64,000 nucleotides of DNA. It comes from Ornithodoros turicata. Its lineage: Eukaryota; Arthropoda; Arachnida; Ixodida; Argasidae. The first letter of the stretch is position 1. Every line of letters starts with the position of its first letter. Positions 32,239 through 41,338 of the stretch are shown here, piece by piece. Under the pieces are notes generated by a model. The model was not told where the DNA came from. It did no database searches and saw only the letters and a program-made list of their open reading frames with translations. Where the stretch lies: the NCBI RefSeq assembly GCF_037126465.1, contig NC_088210.1, forward strand, positions 12,422,011-12,486,010, read 5' to 3'. The position numbers and the translations under genes are program-made.

Positions 32239-33071
32239 CAGAGGTGGGGAAATTACTTTTGTTTTGTAATGCATTACATTACTCATTACTTTTTGGATAT
32301 TAGTAATGCATTAGTAATGTCATTACTTTAACGAAGTAATGGCATCATTCTGGCATTACATTTACGTTTTAGGGCATAAGCCTCAAAGGTGCTATGCATA
32401 AGTTTTTTCCTCGCTTTTTTTGCTATAGGCAATAGCGACCCGAGTATCCCCAAATCGGTGCCACTAAATCTCCGCAGAAGCGAGGCTGATAGGCAAAAGC
32501 TATAGATAAGATTTATTGCAGATGATGCCTTTTCTAGCATTATGGAGCCGGCGGATGAGACCCACTCTACAATTCTGTACTGGCAGAAAAACTTCCTCTG
32601 ACAGCACAAGAGAAGCTAACACGGTACCATACCAAAACAGTGAATCCCTACAACAGTTGTTACTTATTACCCTCATTGAGGCTATGTTTCTATTTCATTC
32701 ATTTTGCTTTACTTTAAATGCGCACAAGAGAAAATCGGTGATATCATCATGTAGACACTTGTGACACACACCGCCGACTGTTGAACTCTGCAGAATTCCC
32801 CAGGCTGCGCCTTTCTCTTTCCTTGTTGCCCTGTTCTCATTCTTAAAGGCGGGTTGAAGAAAACCTGGATGGTTCCCAATCTTCACGTGGCGCAATGAAC
32901 ATTCGACAAAAGTAATGAGTAATGCCACCCTGGATTACTCAGTCGAAATGTAATGCATTACCATTACTCATTACTTGCTGGCAAAACGTAATTCATTACC
33001 ATTACTCATTACTCAAAAGTAATGCATTACCGGTAATGCATTACTTTGTAATGCATTACTCCCCACCTCTG
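32239..33071. mobile_element. hAT-like MITE with GTAATGCATTAC arrays
   Basis: Ends are CAGAGGTGGGGAAATTAC and, on the other strand, CAGAGGTGGGGAGTAATGC. GTAATGCATTAC, ATTACTCATTAC and AGTAATG words fill the outer 120-150 bp on each side. The middle 550 bp is unique. Near-identical ACATACG words lie 2-3 bases outside the ends, not exactly abutting, so the duplication is unsure. Confidence 0.8.
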
Positions 33072-33254
33072 GTCACATACGCCTCAGCTAGCTCACACTG
33101 CCTGCAGTAATTTGAAACACGTAGCTTTACAGAACAGACATCCCTTGCTATCAAGCATTGCGTTTTTTACTTGACCTGCCGCTCCCGTTGTCATTAGAGA
33201 AACTAGCTAGCGACATTGTAGCACGAATGAAACCCATATGAATGCCGATATTTG

Positions 33255-33362
33255 GGCCTATATATATGGGGAATTCCTGGCAAGACGGGTCCCATATTGG
33301 AGCGGTATTGCTAATGCCCAGCCAATATGGGCCCAATATTGTGTGCTGCCTGGGATGGCAGG
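33255..33362. repeat. CCAATATTGG-rich repeat, copy 2
   Basis: GGTCCCATATTGGAGC, GCCAATATGGGCCCAATATT and GTGTGCTGCCTGGG resemble the blocks at 30548 and 40560. Confidence 0.45.
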
Positions 33363-33559
33363 GCAAAGGCAGTCTCGAAAGGGTAAGGTGGGGTGCTCAG
33401 CGTAAAAACAAGCTGGAAAGAGTAGAAATAGAGTAAAATGTATTATATGTATAATAATAATAAAAATCTCCACCAACTGAGAGTCGACAAGTGCGTGTGT
33501 CTCTGTTTGTTCTAATTCTCTCTAGTCCCGTCTCTGTTCTGCAGTTGCGATATCAACTA

Positions 33560-33732
33560 CAGTGAACACCCGTTATTATGACCATGGTCGTTCCCGAAAA
33601 TTTTGGTCATAATGCGGAATTGTCATATTAACGAGAGGTATTTGCAGAGCTTTCACTGCATTGTTCCCCAGGTGTATGGTCGTAAAGCAGGTATGTCAGA
33701 TTATCGGGGGTCATATTAACGAGGGTTCACTG
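33560..33732 (+). mobile_element. Mariner/pogo-like MITE M1
   Basis: A 173-bp element with ends CAGTGAACACCCGTTATTAT and, on the other strand, CAGTGAACCCTCGTTAATAT, flanked by TA. The ends resemble those of pogo/Tigger-type mariner relatives. The second copy is at 39428. Confidence 0.88.
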
Positions 33733-33734
33733 TA

Positions 33735-34206
33735 TATGTACCAACTTCCCCGCTTTATCGCATGGCGATCAGTTATTTTTTCCCACACACAACTTAACTC
33801 GTATATACGTACCAAATTTTAAAGACTCGTTGCTACAATGGCAATCGACCTCGTCATTTGTCGATATCTCTTTCGCGCGTTTCTTCAGAGTTTCGTTCGA
33901 TAGATCCCCGAAGAAATAAGGAGAGGGCAAACAGGCGCGGCCGCTTGAAAGCGTCCGCCGTCTCTCCGAGGACCGCTACAAGAGCGTTCCTTTTCTCTCT
34001 CGTCCAGCGACTGTTGCTCTTCCAGCGTGCTTCGCGGAGATAGGTTCCCTATCAGCACTGCGCACCTGGTCTTCCATTACAGCGCCTCCTTTTCGCGAGT
34101 CAGTCACAAAGACGCCACAAGCGCTTTTTCACTCACCGCACAACAACAACAACAAGAACAACAACAACAACAACTACTCCGGTGGCCGAGTCTCCTCACT
34201 TTGGCC
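33735..34206. other. Unassigned stretch with (CAA)n tract
   Basis: CpG-bearing DNA around 33860-34030, then a CAACAA microsatellite at 34139-34173. It precedes the small ORF at 34207 and could be a leader, but nothing proves this. Confidence 0.35.
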
Positions 34207-34332
34207 ATGGCGAAGGAATCAAATAAAACGCGAGCGCAAAGAAAGAGAGCGGGTAACCGGAAGGGAGTCGTTCGATTAGTAAATAAGGTGCTTCAGCAAT
34301 CGATGGAGGATTTCCCTTATGCACCCCCATGA
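34207..34332 (+). CDS. Small ORF, 41 residues, uncertain
   Basis: The frame starts in a good initiation context (TTGGCCATGGCG) and encodes a strongly basic N-terminal half (KTRAQRKRAGNRKG), then VVRLVNKVLQQSMEDFPYAP. It is preceded by a CAA-rich leader-like tract. I do not recognise the protein. It might be a first coding exon of a host gene, a small ORF, or chance. A longer in-frame extension begins at 34027. Confidence 0.2.
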   Translation: MAKESNKTRAQRKRAGNRKGVVRLVNKVLQQSMEDFPYAPP

Positions 34333-34425
34333 GAATGTGACCTTCATTCGAGATACAGATTTCCTACGGTTCTGAAAGCTCAATCAGGTATATATTAGAA
34401 TATATGCCTGTACAGCAGTGATGGC

Positions 34426-35072
34426 CAGTAGTTAACTACATGTAGTTAAACTACTAGTTAAACTACCTGATTGTAGTTAAAAAGTGGTTATCAACTACTT
34501 GCAGAAATGTAATGGCAACTACTAGTTAAACTACTATTTTAAGTACTTAACTACAGTAGTTAGGTTACTGAAGGCGCCAACTACTTCCGATTTTGCCGCA
34601 AGCTTTACGGCACGATTGTGCTTCCGACTTTTACCTCGAGCTACTTGTTTGTTGAGAACGGAGGAGCAGAGCAATTGTGTCGTGCATGTGTACTAAATCT
34701 TCACTCTCAATGCCTGTCTAGTGAAGCCTCATTTGATTTGCTGTGAAATAATTCTGCAACTTAGTTTATCACTTAGGCACAGAAAGAATCCCGCCGCAAG
34801 CTTTGTATTTCACGGTCGTAGCAATATGGCTTGAGCCAACGTTTATTATTGCTTGTGATTCATATTTAGGTGTCCAAGAACACTACAAGGGATTGGTGTT
34901 GGTGGACAACGTTAAGTAGTTATAGATGTAGTTAAACTACATTGCAGTAGTTAAAAAAGTAGTTTTAACTACTTCCCTGAAAAGTAGTTGAACTACTAGT
35001 TAAACTACTCAATCACAAAGTAGTTAGTAGTTATAGTTAAACTACTGTAGAAGTAGTTAGTGGCCATCACTG
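34426..35072. mobile_element. hAT-type MITE with TAGTTAAACTA arrays
   Basis: The perfect 8-bp duplication CTGTACAG lies at 34418-34425 and 35073-35080. Ends are CAGTGATGGCCAGTAGTTAA and, on the other strand, CAGTGATGGCCACTAACTAC. The outer 130 bp on each side are made of GTAGTTAAACTAC-type palindromic words. It has a unique core of about 350 bp and no transposase. Confidence 0.93.
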
Positions 35073-35099
35073 CTGTACAGTATGGGATCCTCACGAAGT

Positions 35100-35490
35100 T
35101 ACATTGATTCAAAAAGCTTGAAAGGGTCCACGACATTGCTGCAAGAATGGTATTTAACTGTACGGGTGCCCGAAATAGTGTGACTGAATTAAAGGCAAAC
35201 TTTGGGTGGGATATATGCCTTATCGTTGAGATGAAGGCAACTGCGACTTAAATTTTTGGATCATATCGTAAATGGTAAATGGACTGGTATTTCATAGGAT
35301 CCGTACCTGAGCCTTTCCACGTTTATCTCACCAAGATTTGACCACCACAGGAAGTTGAAGCCCTATCTTTGCAGAACAGATGCTTTTAGGCATTCATTTT
35401 TTTCCCCAGAACTATATACGACTGGAAATACAGTGTGCAGTAAAGTTCATGGACTAAACCTCTCTCCTCCTTCATACTCATAGAAGAAAC
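35100..35490 (+). pseudogene. Non-LTR retrotransposon (LINE) C-terminal relic
   Basis: Translation across frames gives LERVHDIAARMVFNCTG and then SVTELKANFGWDICLI. This matches the segment after the reverse transcriptase domain of CR1/jockey-like LINEs, where a QxxAAR motif is followed by SVTxLxxxLGW. Stops and frameshifts interrupt it. Later blocks (DLTTTGS, FFPQNYIRLEIQ) correspond to the usual RxxFFPRTIxxWN tail. Confidence 0.65.
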
Positions 35491-35688
35491 AGATTTTACT
35501 TTCAATATAATGTAATGAGTACTGATTGGGTTCATGTTAACTGTATCGGCAGTGAAATTTATCGATTTCGGTTAGGTTTTCTAGCTTTGACGCGTGTGGT
35601 ATACCTTCCCTCTTGTAACTAATTATAGTCTTTTATGGACAATGATTGTTTACATGATTGTGTAGTGCAGTGATTGTTGTAATGTTAT

Positions 35689-35778
35689 GTACATGTTCAT
35701 TCTACGTTTTGTACCCCCGCTGCTGTATGCCGCAAGGCCATGTAGCGTAACAAGCATAAATAAATGAATATGTACTAG
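35689..35778 (+). repeat. LINE 3'-end repeat, copy 1
   Basis: GTACATGTTCATTCTACG to ATGTACTAG, 90 bp, ending in AAATAAATGAATA. It is repeated at 35891-35980 with few changes. CCCCCGCTGCTGTATGCCGC and the AT-rich tail resemble CR1-like 3' termini. Confidence 0.75.
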
Positions 35779-35890
35779 CCCAAGCAGCACAATGTACTGA
35801 AAGTCGAGTGCAATAGGGGTGGTCGGTATTCGTCTTATCAGAGTACTTCAGTTTCACGAGCCTGTTCAAGGCCATCCACCTACCCGTCCA

Positions 35891-35980
35891 GTACATGTTC
35901 ATTCTTCGTTTTGTACCCCCGCTGCTGTATTCCGCAAGGCCATGTAGCGTAACAAGCATAAATAAATAAATATGTACTAG
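35891..35980 (+). repeat. LINE 3'-end repeat, copy 2
   Basis: Same 90-bp unit as 35689-35778, with tail AAATAAATAAATATGTACTAG. The spacing of 202 bp between starts could be a tandem duplication of the 3' untranslated region or a second insertion. Confidence 0.75.
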
Positions 35981-36141
35981 AGTATCACAGGCAAGTGGCG
36001 TTTTGCTCGGAATAAGGCACATGATTCCCATATCAGTTGTGAGATCACTGTACTTTTCCCTGGTACAATTTCATCTTATATATTGCGTATGGGGGCACAC
36101 TTACAAATCTTATCTATTACCCTTAGATCTTGTATACCGAA

Positions 36142-36224
36142 ACGTATCGTCCGTATAATCTCGAATTCTCATCCTGTGCATTGACTGCACAGGATGAGAA
36201 TTCGAGATTATACGGACGATACGT
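36142..36224. repeat. Perfect palindrome, 39-bp arms
   Basis: ACGTATCGTCCGTATAATCT and onward to GTGCA, then TTGAC, then the exact reverse complement. I see no mismatch in 39 bp. It directly precedes the tRNA-like foldback. Confidence 0.92.
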
Positions 36225-36226
36225 GT

Positions 36227-36386
36227 TGAACGATGAAAGATGAAAGTAACTGAAAAGGTTAGCCAGCTGTAGGACTCGAACCCAGATCTTCTGGCTTACC
36301 GGTCCAGGGCTCTACCAACTGAGCTAAGCTAACACGAGTCCTGCAGCTGGCTAACCATTTCAGTGACTTTCATCTTTCATCGTTCA
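36227..36386 (-). mobile_element. tRNA-containing foldback element
   Basis: TGAACGATGAAAGATGAAAG at the left is mirrored by CTTTCATCTTTCATCGTTCA at the right. The arms extend about 55 bp through GGTTAGCCAGCTG and AGGACTCG. The tRNA-like sequence lies at the apex. Its own 3' part supplies one arm, so the inverted repeat may have grown outward from the tRNA acceptor stem. Confidence 0.8.
36258..36333 (-). pseudogene. tRNA-like sequence
   Basis: The minus strand reads GTTAGCTTAGCTCAGTTGGT with a proper D arm (GCTC/GAGC) and A box. An anticodon stem CTGG/CCAG and GGGTTCGAGTCC as B box and T loop follow. The 3' GGCTAAC pairs with the 5' GTTAGCT. Defects are four extra bases between T arm and acceptor, a T-stem mismatch and C at position 33. 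The nominal anticodon is GGT. I call it a tRNA relic, not a working gene. Confidence 0.7.
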
Positions 36387-36455
36387 TTTCTTAGGCAATT
36401 TGAGGCTTTGTATGTGTTTGTCCTTTCTATGTTGTTCCAGCAGCCTCAGAACATC

Positions 36456-36792
36456 AGTTCTCTCAAGCTTCGTGTTATTTAGAACTCTAAAAATTTTACC
36501 ATTCCAGCGACTGTGCTTTGAAAGATGCGTTTTGCTTATTCGTAAGTGCACTTTAAATGAGGAAATTGTTGGTGAATTGCAATTCTCTGTTGTAACTCGT
36601 ATGAGTAGATCTGCATTACCCCATCACTTCAATGTCCAACGGTTTAAACATGTATATGGTAAAAGGTTATTTGGTCACCAAGGCGTAATTAGCTGGAACT
36701 CGCTACCAAAGTCTGTTGTGATGTCAGCTAACTTCGAACTGGCTGTTAGGAGACACCTATCTCACATAGATAACCTGGACTGGATGAACTAG
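36456..36792 (+). pseudogene. LINE ORF2 C-terminal fragment
   Basis: The open frame contains LPHHFNVQRFKHVYGKRLFG, then HQGVISWNSLPKSVVMSANF and ELAVRRHLSHID. The YGKRxxxxxGxxxWNSLP pattern is typical of the extreme C-terminus of CR1/jockey-like reverse transcriptase proteins. Everything upstream is missing. Its 3' flank carries A runs near 36888 and 37000 and duplicated CATATTTCGAGTG words. Confidence 0.8.
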
Positions 36793-37046
36793 CAGTATTG
36801 CGTAACGTCTAGGATTACGTAAATGATCGCCTTTGCCTTGTAGTCATTTACAGATTTGCTGTATGTGTATGCGTTATATGTGCTGCTAAAAAAAAAAAAG
36901 AAAACATATTTCGAGTGTTTGTAGAAAGACTAAAAACGTCAGCATCACTGTGCGTCATAGATATGTGCTGTTACGGGTATGTAGTGTTTATGCTGTTCAA
37001 AAAAAAAGCATATTTCGAGTGTTGTAGAAATACTAAAAAATGTATT

Positions 37047-37228
37047 TAGATGGGTAGAAATCCAGCGAACCGGTAGAGATGTAGGAAGGGAGTTGCCTCA
37101 GGACAGAAGCCGCCGATATTTCGAACAGAGACTGTTCTTCTTCCCCACAGAGACTGTTCTTCTTCCAGAAGAAGAACAGTCTCTGTTCGAAATATCGGCG
37201 GCTTCTGTCCTGAGGCAACTCCCTTCCT
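37047..37228. mobile_element. Penelope-like hairpin insertion K2
   Basis: It is flanked by TAAAAAATGTATT (37034-37046) and TAAAAAAATGTATT (37228-37241). It shares GGTAGAAATCCAGCGAACCG and GGAAGGGAGTTGCCTCAGGA with K1. The arms are about 65 bp, and the hammerhead-like block CAGAAGAAG-GAACAG-TCT-CTGTTC-GAAA is present near 37166-37193. Confidence 0.65.
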
Positions 37229-37358
37229 AAAAAAATGTATTGCTTTTTATTGCAAGAGGTTGCTGTGTAAAACATGCAAGATACATATTTTTTTTTTAAT
37301 GATCGTACTAGCCTACGCAATGATCCGTATGGTTTCTTACAGTACTTAATCTGTATAT

Positions 37359-37385
37359 AGGAAGGGAGTTGCCTCAGGACAGAAG
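37359..37385 (+). repeat. Penelope-like terminus fragment K3
   Basis: Only AGGAAGGGAGTTGCCTCAGG and the next seven bases remain of the K family. It is a 5'-truncated or deleted copy. Confidence 0.7.
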
Positions 37386-38215
37386 TTGTATATGTTGGCA
37401 AACAAAATTGAAAAAAAAAATGCTTTGCCAAACTTTCCGTTACGTTTCGGAATGGGATTTTCTTTTACTCTATTAACGCGATTAATTTGATAATTAGAAG
37501 AAAATAAAAAGTGTTGATCTTCTGGTTCGTTGGTAATCTACAAGTAACTGCGAAGCGCTTGCTGAAGAGGACGGATAAAGGCAGAGGAGGCTATAGTGCT
37601 AGTCCCTGGTCTCCCCGGCCGTCCTTGTCTCTTCGGTAAGCGCTTCGCAACTACTTGGAGAAACAACAGTTTCACCCGTTTATTCACGCCCGAAAATTCA
37701 CTTCGCCCAGCAAGCCCCGTCAGACGATTCCAGAAAGTGCGTCCTCATGCGGAAAATCAGCAAAATCAAAGCAGCTTTCCGTTGTTTGCCTCACAATTGC
37801 GGGCAGCATCAACGCTATATAGCTTGAAGATAAATGATGCTGATAAGAAGGAACGGCTGCATCTTTTGGCACCGTGCCAAACGTGTTTAAATGCGGTGGC
37901 TTTATAGTGCCGTCACGTGAGCACGTCACGTGGTCGTAGGGTGTCACGTGGTAGTTGGCCCCATAAATCAACGGGTGTATACCTGGACCGTAGTTGACCC
38001 TATATGACGCTATCTCATCAACAGGTTCAGTATAGCGTCGATTGCTTCGACCTTGTTCTTTTCTATATCAGTCTATCCGGAACTGATCGATGGTTGACAG
38101 GCATATACTCATGTGGGTCACGTGTGCGTCCTCAACTGACCAATGAAATGACCAACTCGCTCGTTTGACTTGCATGTGGACTCTAAAGCAGTGCGAGCGC
38201 GAACTATAGACGTTG
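37386..38215. other. Unassigned stretch with CACGTG cluster
   Basis: Three CACGTG E-box words occur within 37 bases (37914, 37927, 37945) and a fourth near 38117. No gene is seen nearby. The rest is unrecognised. Confidence 0.4.
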
Positions 38216-38564
38216 ACCAGCGGCATGGCCAAACGGGTTAAGGCGTCCTCCGTTCGTTGGTGGTGGTCAAGGTTGTGCTGAGGGCTGGGAGGTTGTGGGT
38301 TCGAATCCTACCACCACAAACCCAGGAAAAAAAAAACCTCAGACAGCACCGGCTGTGCTGTCTCAGGTTTTTTTCCCCTGGATTTTCCGGAGACTTTCCA
38401 GACGAATGTCGGCACAGTTCCCCGTGAAGTCGGCCCAGGATGCATACTAACGCCCCATTTCCCCCACTCCTTCCTTGCTGTCCTCTCTCCATCTGTACAC
38501 GTCTGTACGCTGCTCATAGCCACAGTTGCTTCGCGGCGCTAACACGGAATCAAAAAAAAAAAAA
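38216..38564 (+). mobile_element. tRNA-derived SINE, leucine/serine-like head, poly-A tail
   Basis: The head has GGCATGGCCAAACGGGTTAA (A box region) and GGGTTCGAATCCTACC (B box). The wide spacing recalls a class II tRNA. The body has GACTTTCCAGACGAATGTCG and GTGAAGTCGGCCCAGGATGC. The tail is TTGCTTCGCGGCGCTAACAC, then a 13-A run. An extra hairpin sits between head and body. It is transcribed by polymerase III and mobilised by LINE enzymes in related SINEs. Confidence 0.88.
38322..38381. repeat. Hairpin inside the SINE
   Basis: CCAGGAAAAAAAAAACCTCA and GACAGCAC are mirrored by GTGCTGTCTCAGG, T7 and CCCCTGG across the loop CGGCT. The other SINE copies have only one half of this segment. Confidence 0.8.
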
Positions 38565-39425
38565 GTGGGCGTTTTGGGGCACCTTTATGCTGTTCCATTT
38601 CTGTTATATCAGTGATCACAGAGACAGTATTAAACGCATTGAGTACCATTGATTTGTCATTGTTGTTTCTTCTCTTTCTTGCGTTCAGTCGAAGCACTTC
38701 TTCCATGTCCGAAGTCCAGATACCATCCACTTGTGGTTCTTCATCATCGTCATCACCTTCATCGTGTTGGGTAATTATCGGCCGTCCACTTGTGGATTTC
38801 GTTGCAAGCCTTCTTGAGGACATGAGGCATAAACTGGGCAGAGCAAAGCGACGAGTTTTGTGGTGCCGGAAGGAGCTGGACAAGGCCAGACATGAACTTT
38901 ATCATGAAGTCCCACAAGCATCGCTTTATGATCTGCGAAGTGGCAGTAATGTATTTAACTGCATTTATGGCGGTCGACACACGTTTTGCGACTTGTTGAC
39001 ACTGATCCAGAGGGAGTTGCTAACCGAAGGCCTATACTCTCCGCTCAAGGCCTACTGATTCGCTCTCCGCCTTCTCCTATAGCGCGCCGTAGACATTACA
39101 ACAGACGGCGCCTTTTTTGCACAATGAGCCTTCGAATGCTGAGGCATTATAAAATCATCATCAAAATACAGCTTGGCGCCCTCGTGGTGTCCACCGACAC
39201 TCACTCCCAGATGTTCGCGCGATAGACAAGCATGATATCTTTCCTCCAGTCTTATCGAGCGGCTTTTCAGTTTTCGAATCCGAATCGGACGGCGTTCGCT
39301 AGTCATTGTAATCGCTTCGCTGTTTGGCCAATATGTATAGCTTTAGTAACATACTCCATTAAATCATAAAACTCCCATCACGTATAGCCACAACTGTACA
39401 GTAGTCCCTATATACATGGTACCTA
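38565..39425. other. Unassigned stretch with overlapping open frames
   Basis: It holds frames of 148 codons (plus, 38612-39058) and 114 codons (minus, 38539-38883). The plus frame includes EDMRHKLGRAKRRVLWCRKE and a serine run. I recognise neither and cannot decide whether one is a relic gene. Confidence 0.3.
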
Positions 39426-39427
39426 TA

Positions 39428-39599
39428 CAGTGAACCCTCGTTATTGTGACCATGGTCGTTCCCGAAAAAATTTGTCATAATGCTGAATTGTCATATTAAC
39501 GGGAGGATTTGCACAGGTTTCACTGCATTGTTCCCCAGGAGTATGGTCGTAAAGCGCGTATGTCAGATTATCGGGGGTCATATTAACGAGGGTACACTG
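39428..39599 (+). mobile_element. Mariner/pogo-like MITE M2
   Basis: A 172-bp copy of the family at 33560, same orientation, flanked by TA. Shared blocks include GACCATGGTCGTTCCCGAAA and GTCAGATTATCGGGGGTCAT. Confidence 0.88.
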
Positions 39600-39601
39600 T
39601 A

Positions 39602-40022
39602 CAGGGTGGCGACCTATGAGAGTTTACCCGTGCCGCTATGCAGAGCTCAGCAATTAATGCAGGTGGAGCCACGTGGTGTCTATAACATCTGGATTCAGTC
39701 CCGTTAAATTCCAAACCGATTGAACATCGCAAGGCAGAATTATAATGCGAAATGTGCGAACACAGCGATCAAGACAATCGGAGTGACGTGTTGCGAAGAG
39801 CAGATGAGGGTGCGTTCCTAAACCTGCTCCCGAGTCGGGTAGACCACGTGACACGGTTGCAACACGTGACCCTAGAATAGCTAACCGGTCGAGTACGTTT
39901 GGTAACGCACGTTACGCTCTCGCCTGCTCTCATCGAGTAAGCATGAGGGGAAGCGACTTTTTTTTTTCGGATATGATAGGTGGGAAGACGTCATGGACCT
40001 CCTAAAGGATGGCTACATCCCC
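39602..40022. other. Unassigned stretch
   Basis: No recognised gene or repeat. Confidence 0.35.
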
Positions 40023-40024
40023 TA

Positions 40025-40556
40025 CACTCTAAGAAAAAAATGAGTAAAACGGGGAGTAATTGCAGCTTCTACTCCCCTAGTCTGCAATTACTCCCAATTT
40101 TAGTCCCCTAACCCAACATTTAGTCCCGACATTTACTCCCCAGGACTGCAAATTGTCACTAAACTCCGCGAATGGTCTCCTGAATGCAACAGTCTACGTA
40201 AATATGTGCCCTTGGTCAATTTGAACGACATAAGGCTGTATAACTCAGACAACGTAGCAATTTTCCAGCCACACAGAGTAAGAAACAGTTAGCGCATCTT
40301 TCTTCGCAAATTGTGCCCTAGTATGGCGCAATATTTTATATCACTCGATATATCACCGTTGACGGTTTGCTTCAAAGTATTTTCATGCATGCGCACCAAT
40401 TATGTATCTGGGACTCTTACAACAGCGCGTGAAATGCGATCTTCACTCTGTGACATTCATTTACTCCCGTGCATTTACTCCCGAAAGGGACTATTTTTTG
40501 TGGCAATGCAATTACTCCCCAAAAGGAGTAAAAGTACTCATTTTTTTCTTAGAGTG
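40025..40556 (+). mobile_element. Family E MITE E2
   Basis: A complete 532-bp copy flanked by TA, with ends CACTCTAAGAAAAAAATGAG and the complement. GGAGTAA words lie near both ends. Confidence 0.92.
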
Positions 40557-40559
40557 TAG

Positions 40560-40660
40560 CAGCACAACATCTTGCCGCAATATCGGCCATTATTGGTGCA
40601 ATACTGGGCCGGTATTGTCGATATTGGACTAATATTGGCCCAAGATGATGTGCTACTTGG
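40560..40660. mobile_element. CCAATATTGG-rich MITE, copy 3
   Basis: GCAGCACAACATCTTGCCGC at the left faces GGCCCAAGATGATGTGCTAC at the right. About 100 bp with TATTGG/CCAATA words between. It abuts the right end of E2. A two-unit 27-bp tandem repeat (CACGTAACGCGATAACGCC) follows at 40678-40731. Confidence 0.6.
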
Positions 40661-40734
40661 CTCGTTTGTAAAAAAATCACGTAACGCGATAACGCCAATC
40701 CGATCACGTAACGCGATAAAGCCAATCCTGTCCC

Positions 40735-41336
40735 AAAGACAAAGCCAAAGCTATCGAATCCCGATTGAAAATATCGTAGCAACATTTAGTGAAAATACGG
40801 AATCGACGATTCTTTTTCTGCAGCTTAGGAAGCATGACACTAAAAAAAGAAATAGTACAACATGACGCGCATTATGCTTGGATGACTACATAACTGATGC
40901 GCATGGAATATGAAACACATATGCAAAGCGCAAAATGCACGCCTGAGCCAGGCAAAAAGTAAAACTTACTCTGGGCACTGCGGAAGTGAATCTCGCTTTG
41001 TTTCACTTTCAAAAACCAAGTCGCAAAACGCGCGTTGAGACATGTCTGCTAGCTTTCTTGCTTTCGAATTGTGTTATGATGGGCCATCTCACGACATGGT
41101 GGTCCTGTCCTGGAGGGATTAGGCATTGGAAAGCTATTCCCGTGCGGTATACGCTGGCCCAGTTTCGTATCCCAGTTTCCCGAAAAAGAGGAGACTCGGC
41201 TGGAGTGACGTCACTACTCGAACTACTGACATCAAACTACAACAGGTTTTGAGACCCAGGTGACGTCATCAGGTAATTCAACCCGGTTTGGAAACACCGC
41301 TTCCAGTAGCACCCTATACTTCCAAGTTAACTTGAG
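40735..41336. other. Unassigned stretch
   Basis: No gene recognised. Confidence 0.35.
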
Positions 41337-41338
41337 TA

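Noticed and set aside
36258..36333. Functional tRNA gene on the minus strand
   Set aside because: Four extra bases before the acceptor stem, a T-stem mismatch and C at position 33, plus its place in a foldback, argue for a relic.
38539..38883. TEA-domain-like string VDGIWTSDMEE on the minus strand
   Set aside because: Only about six residues recall the start of a TEA domain. The following sequence does not match, and the opposite strand has an equally long frame.
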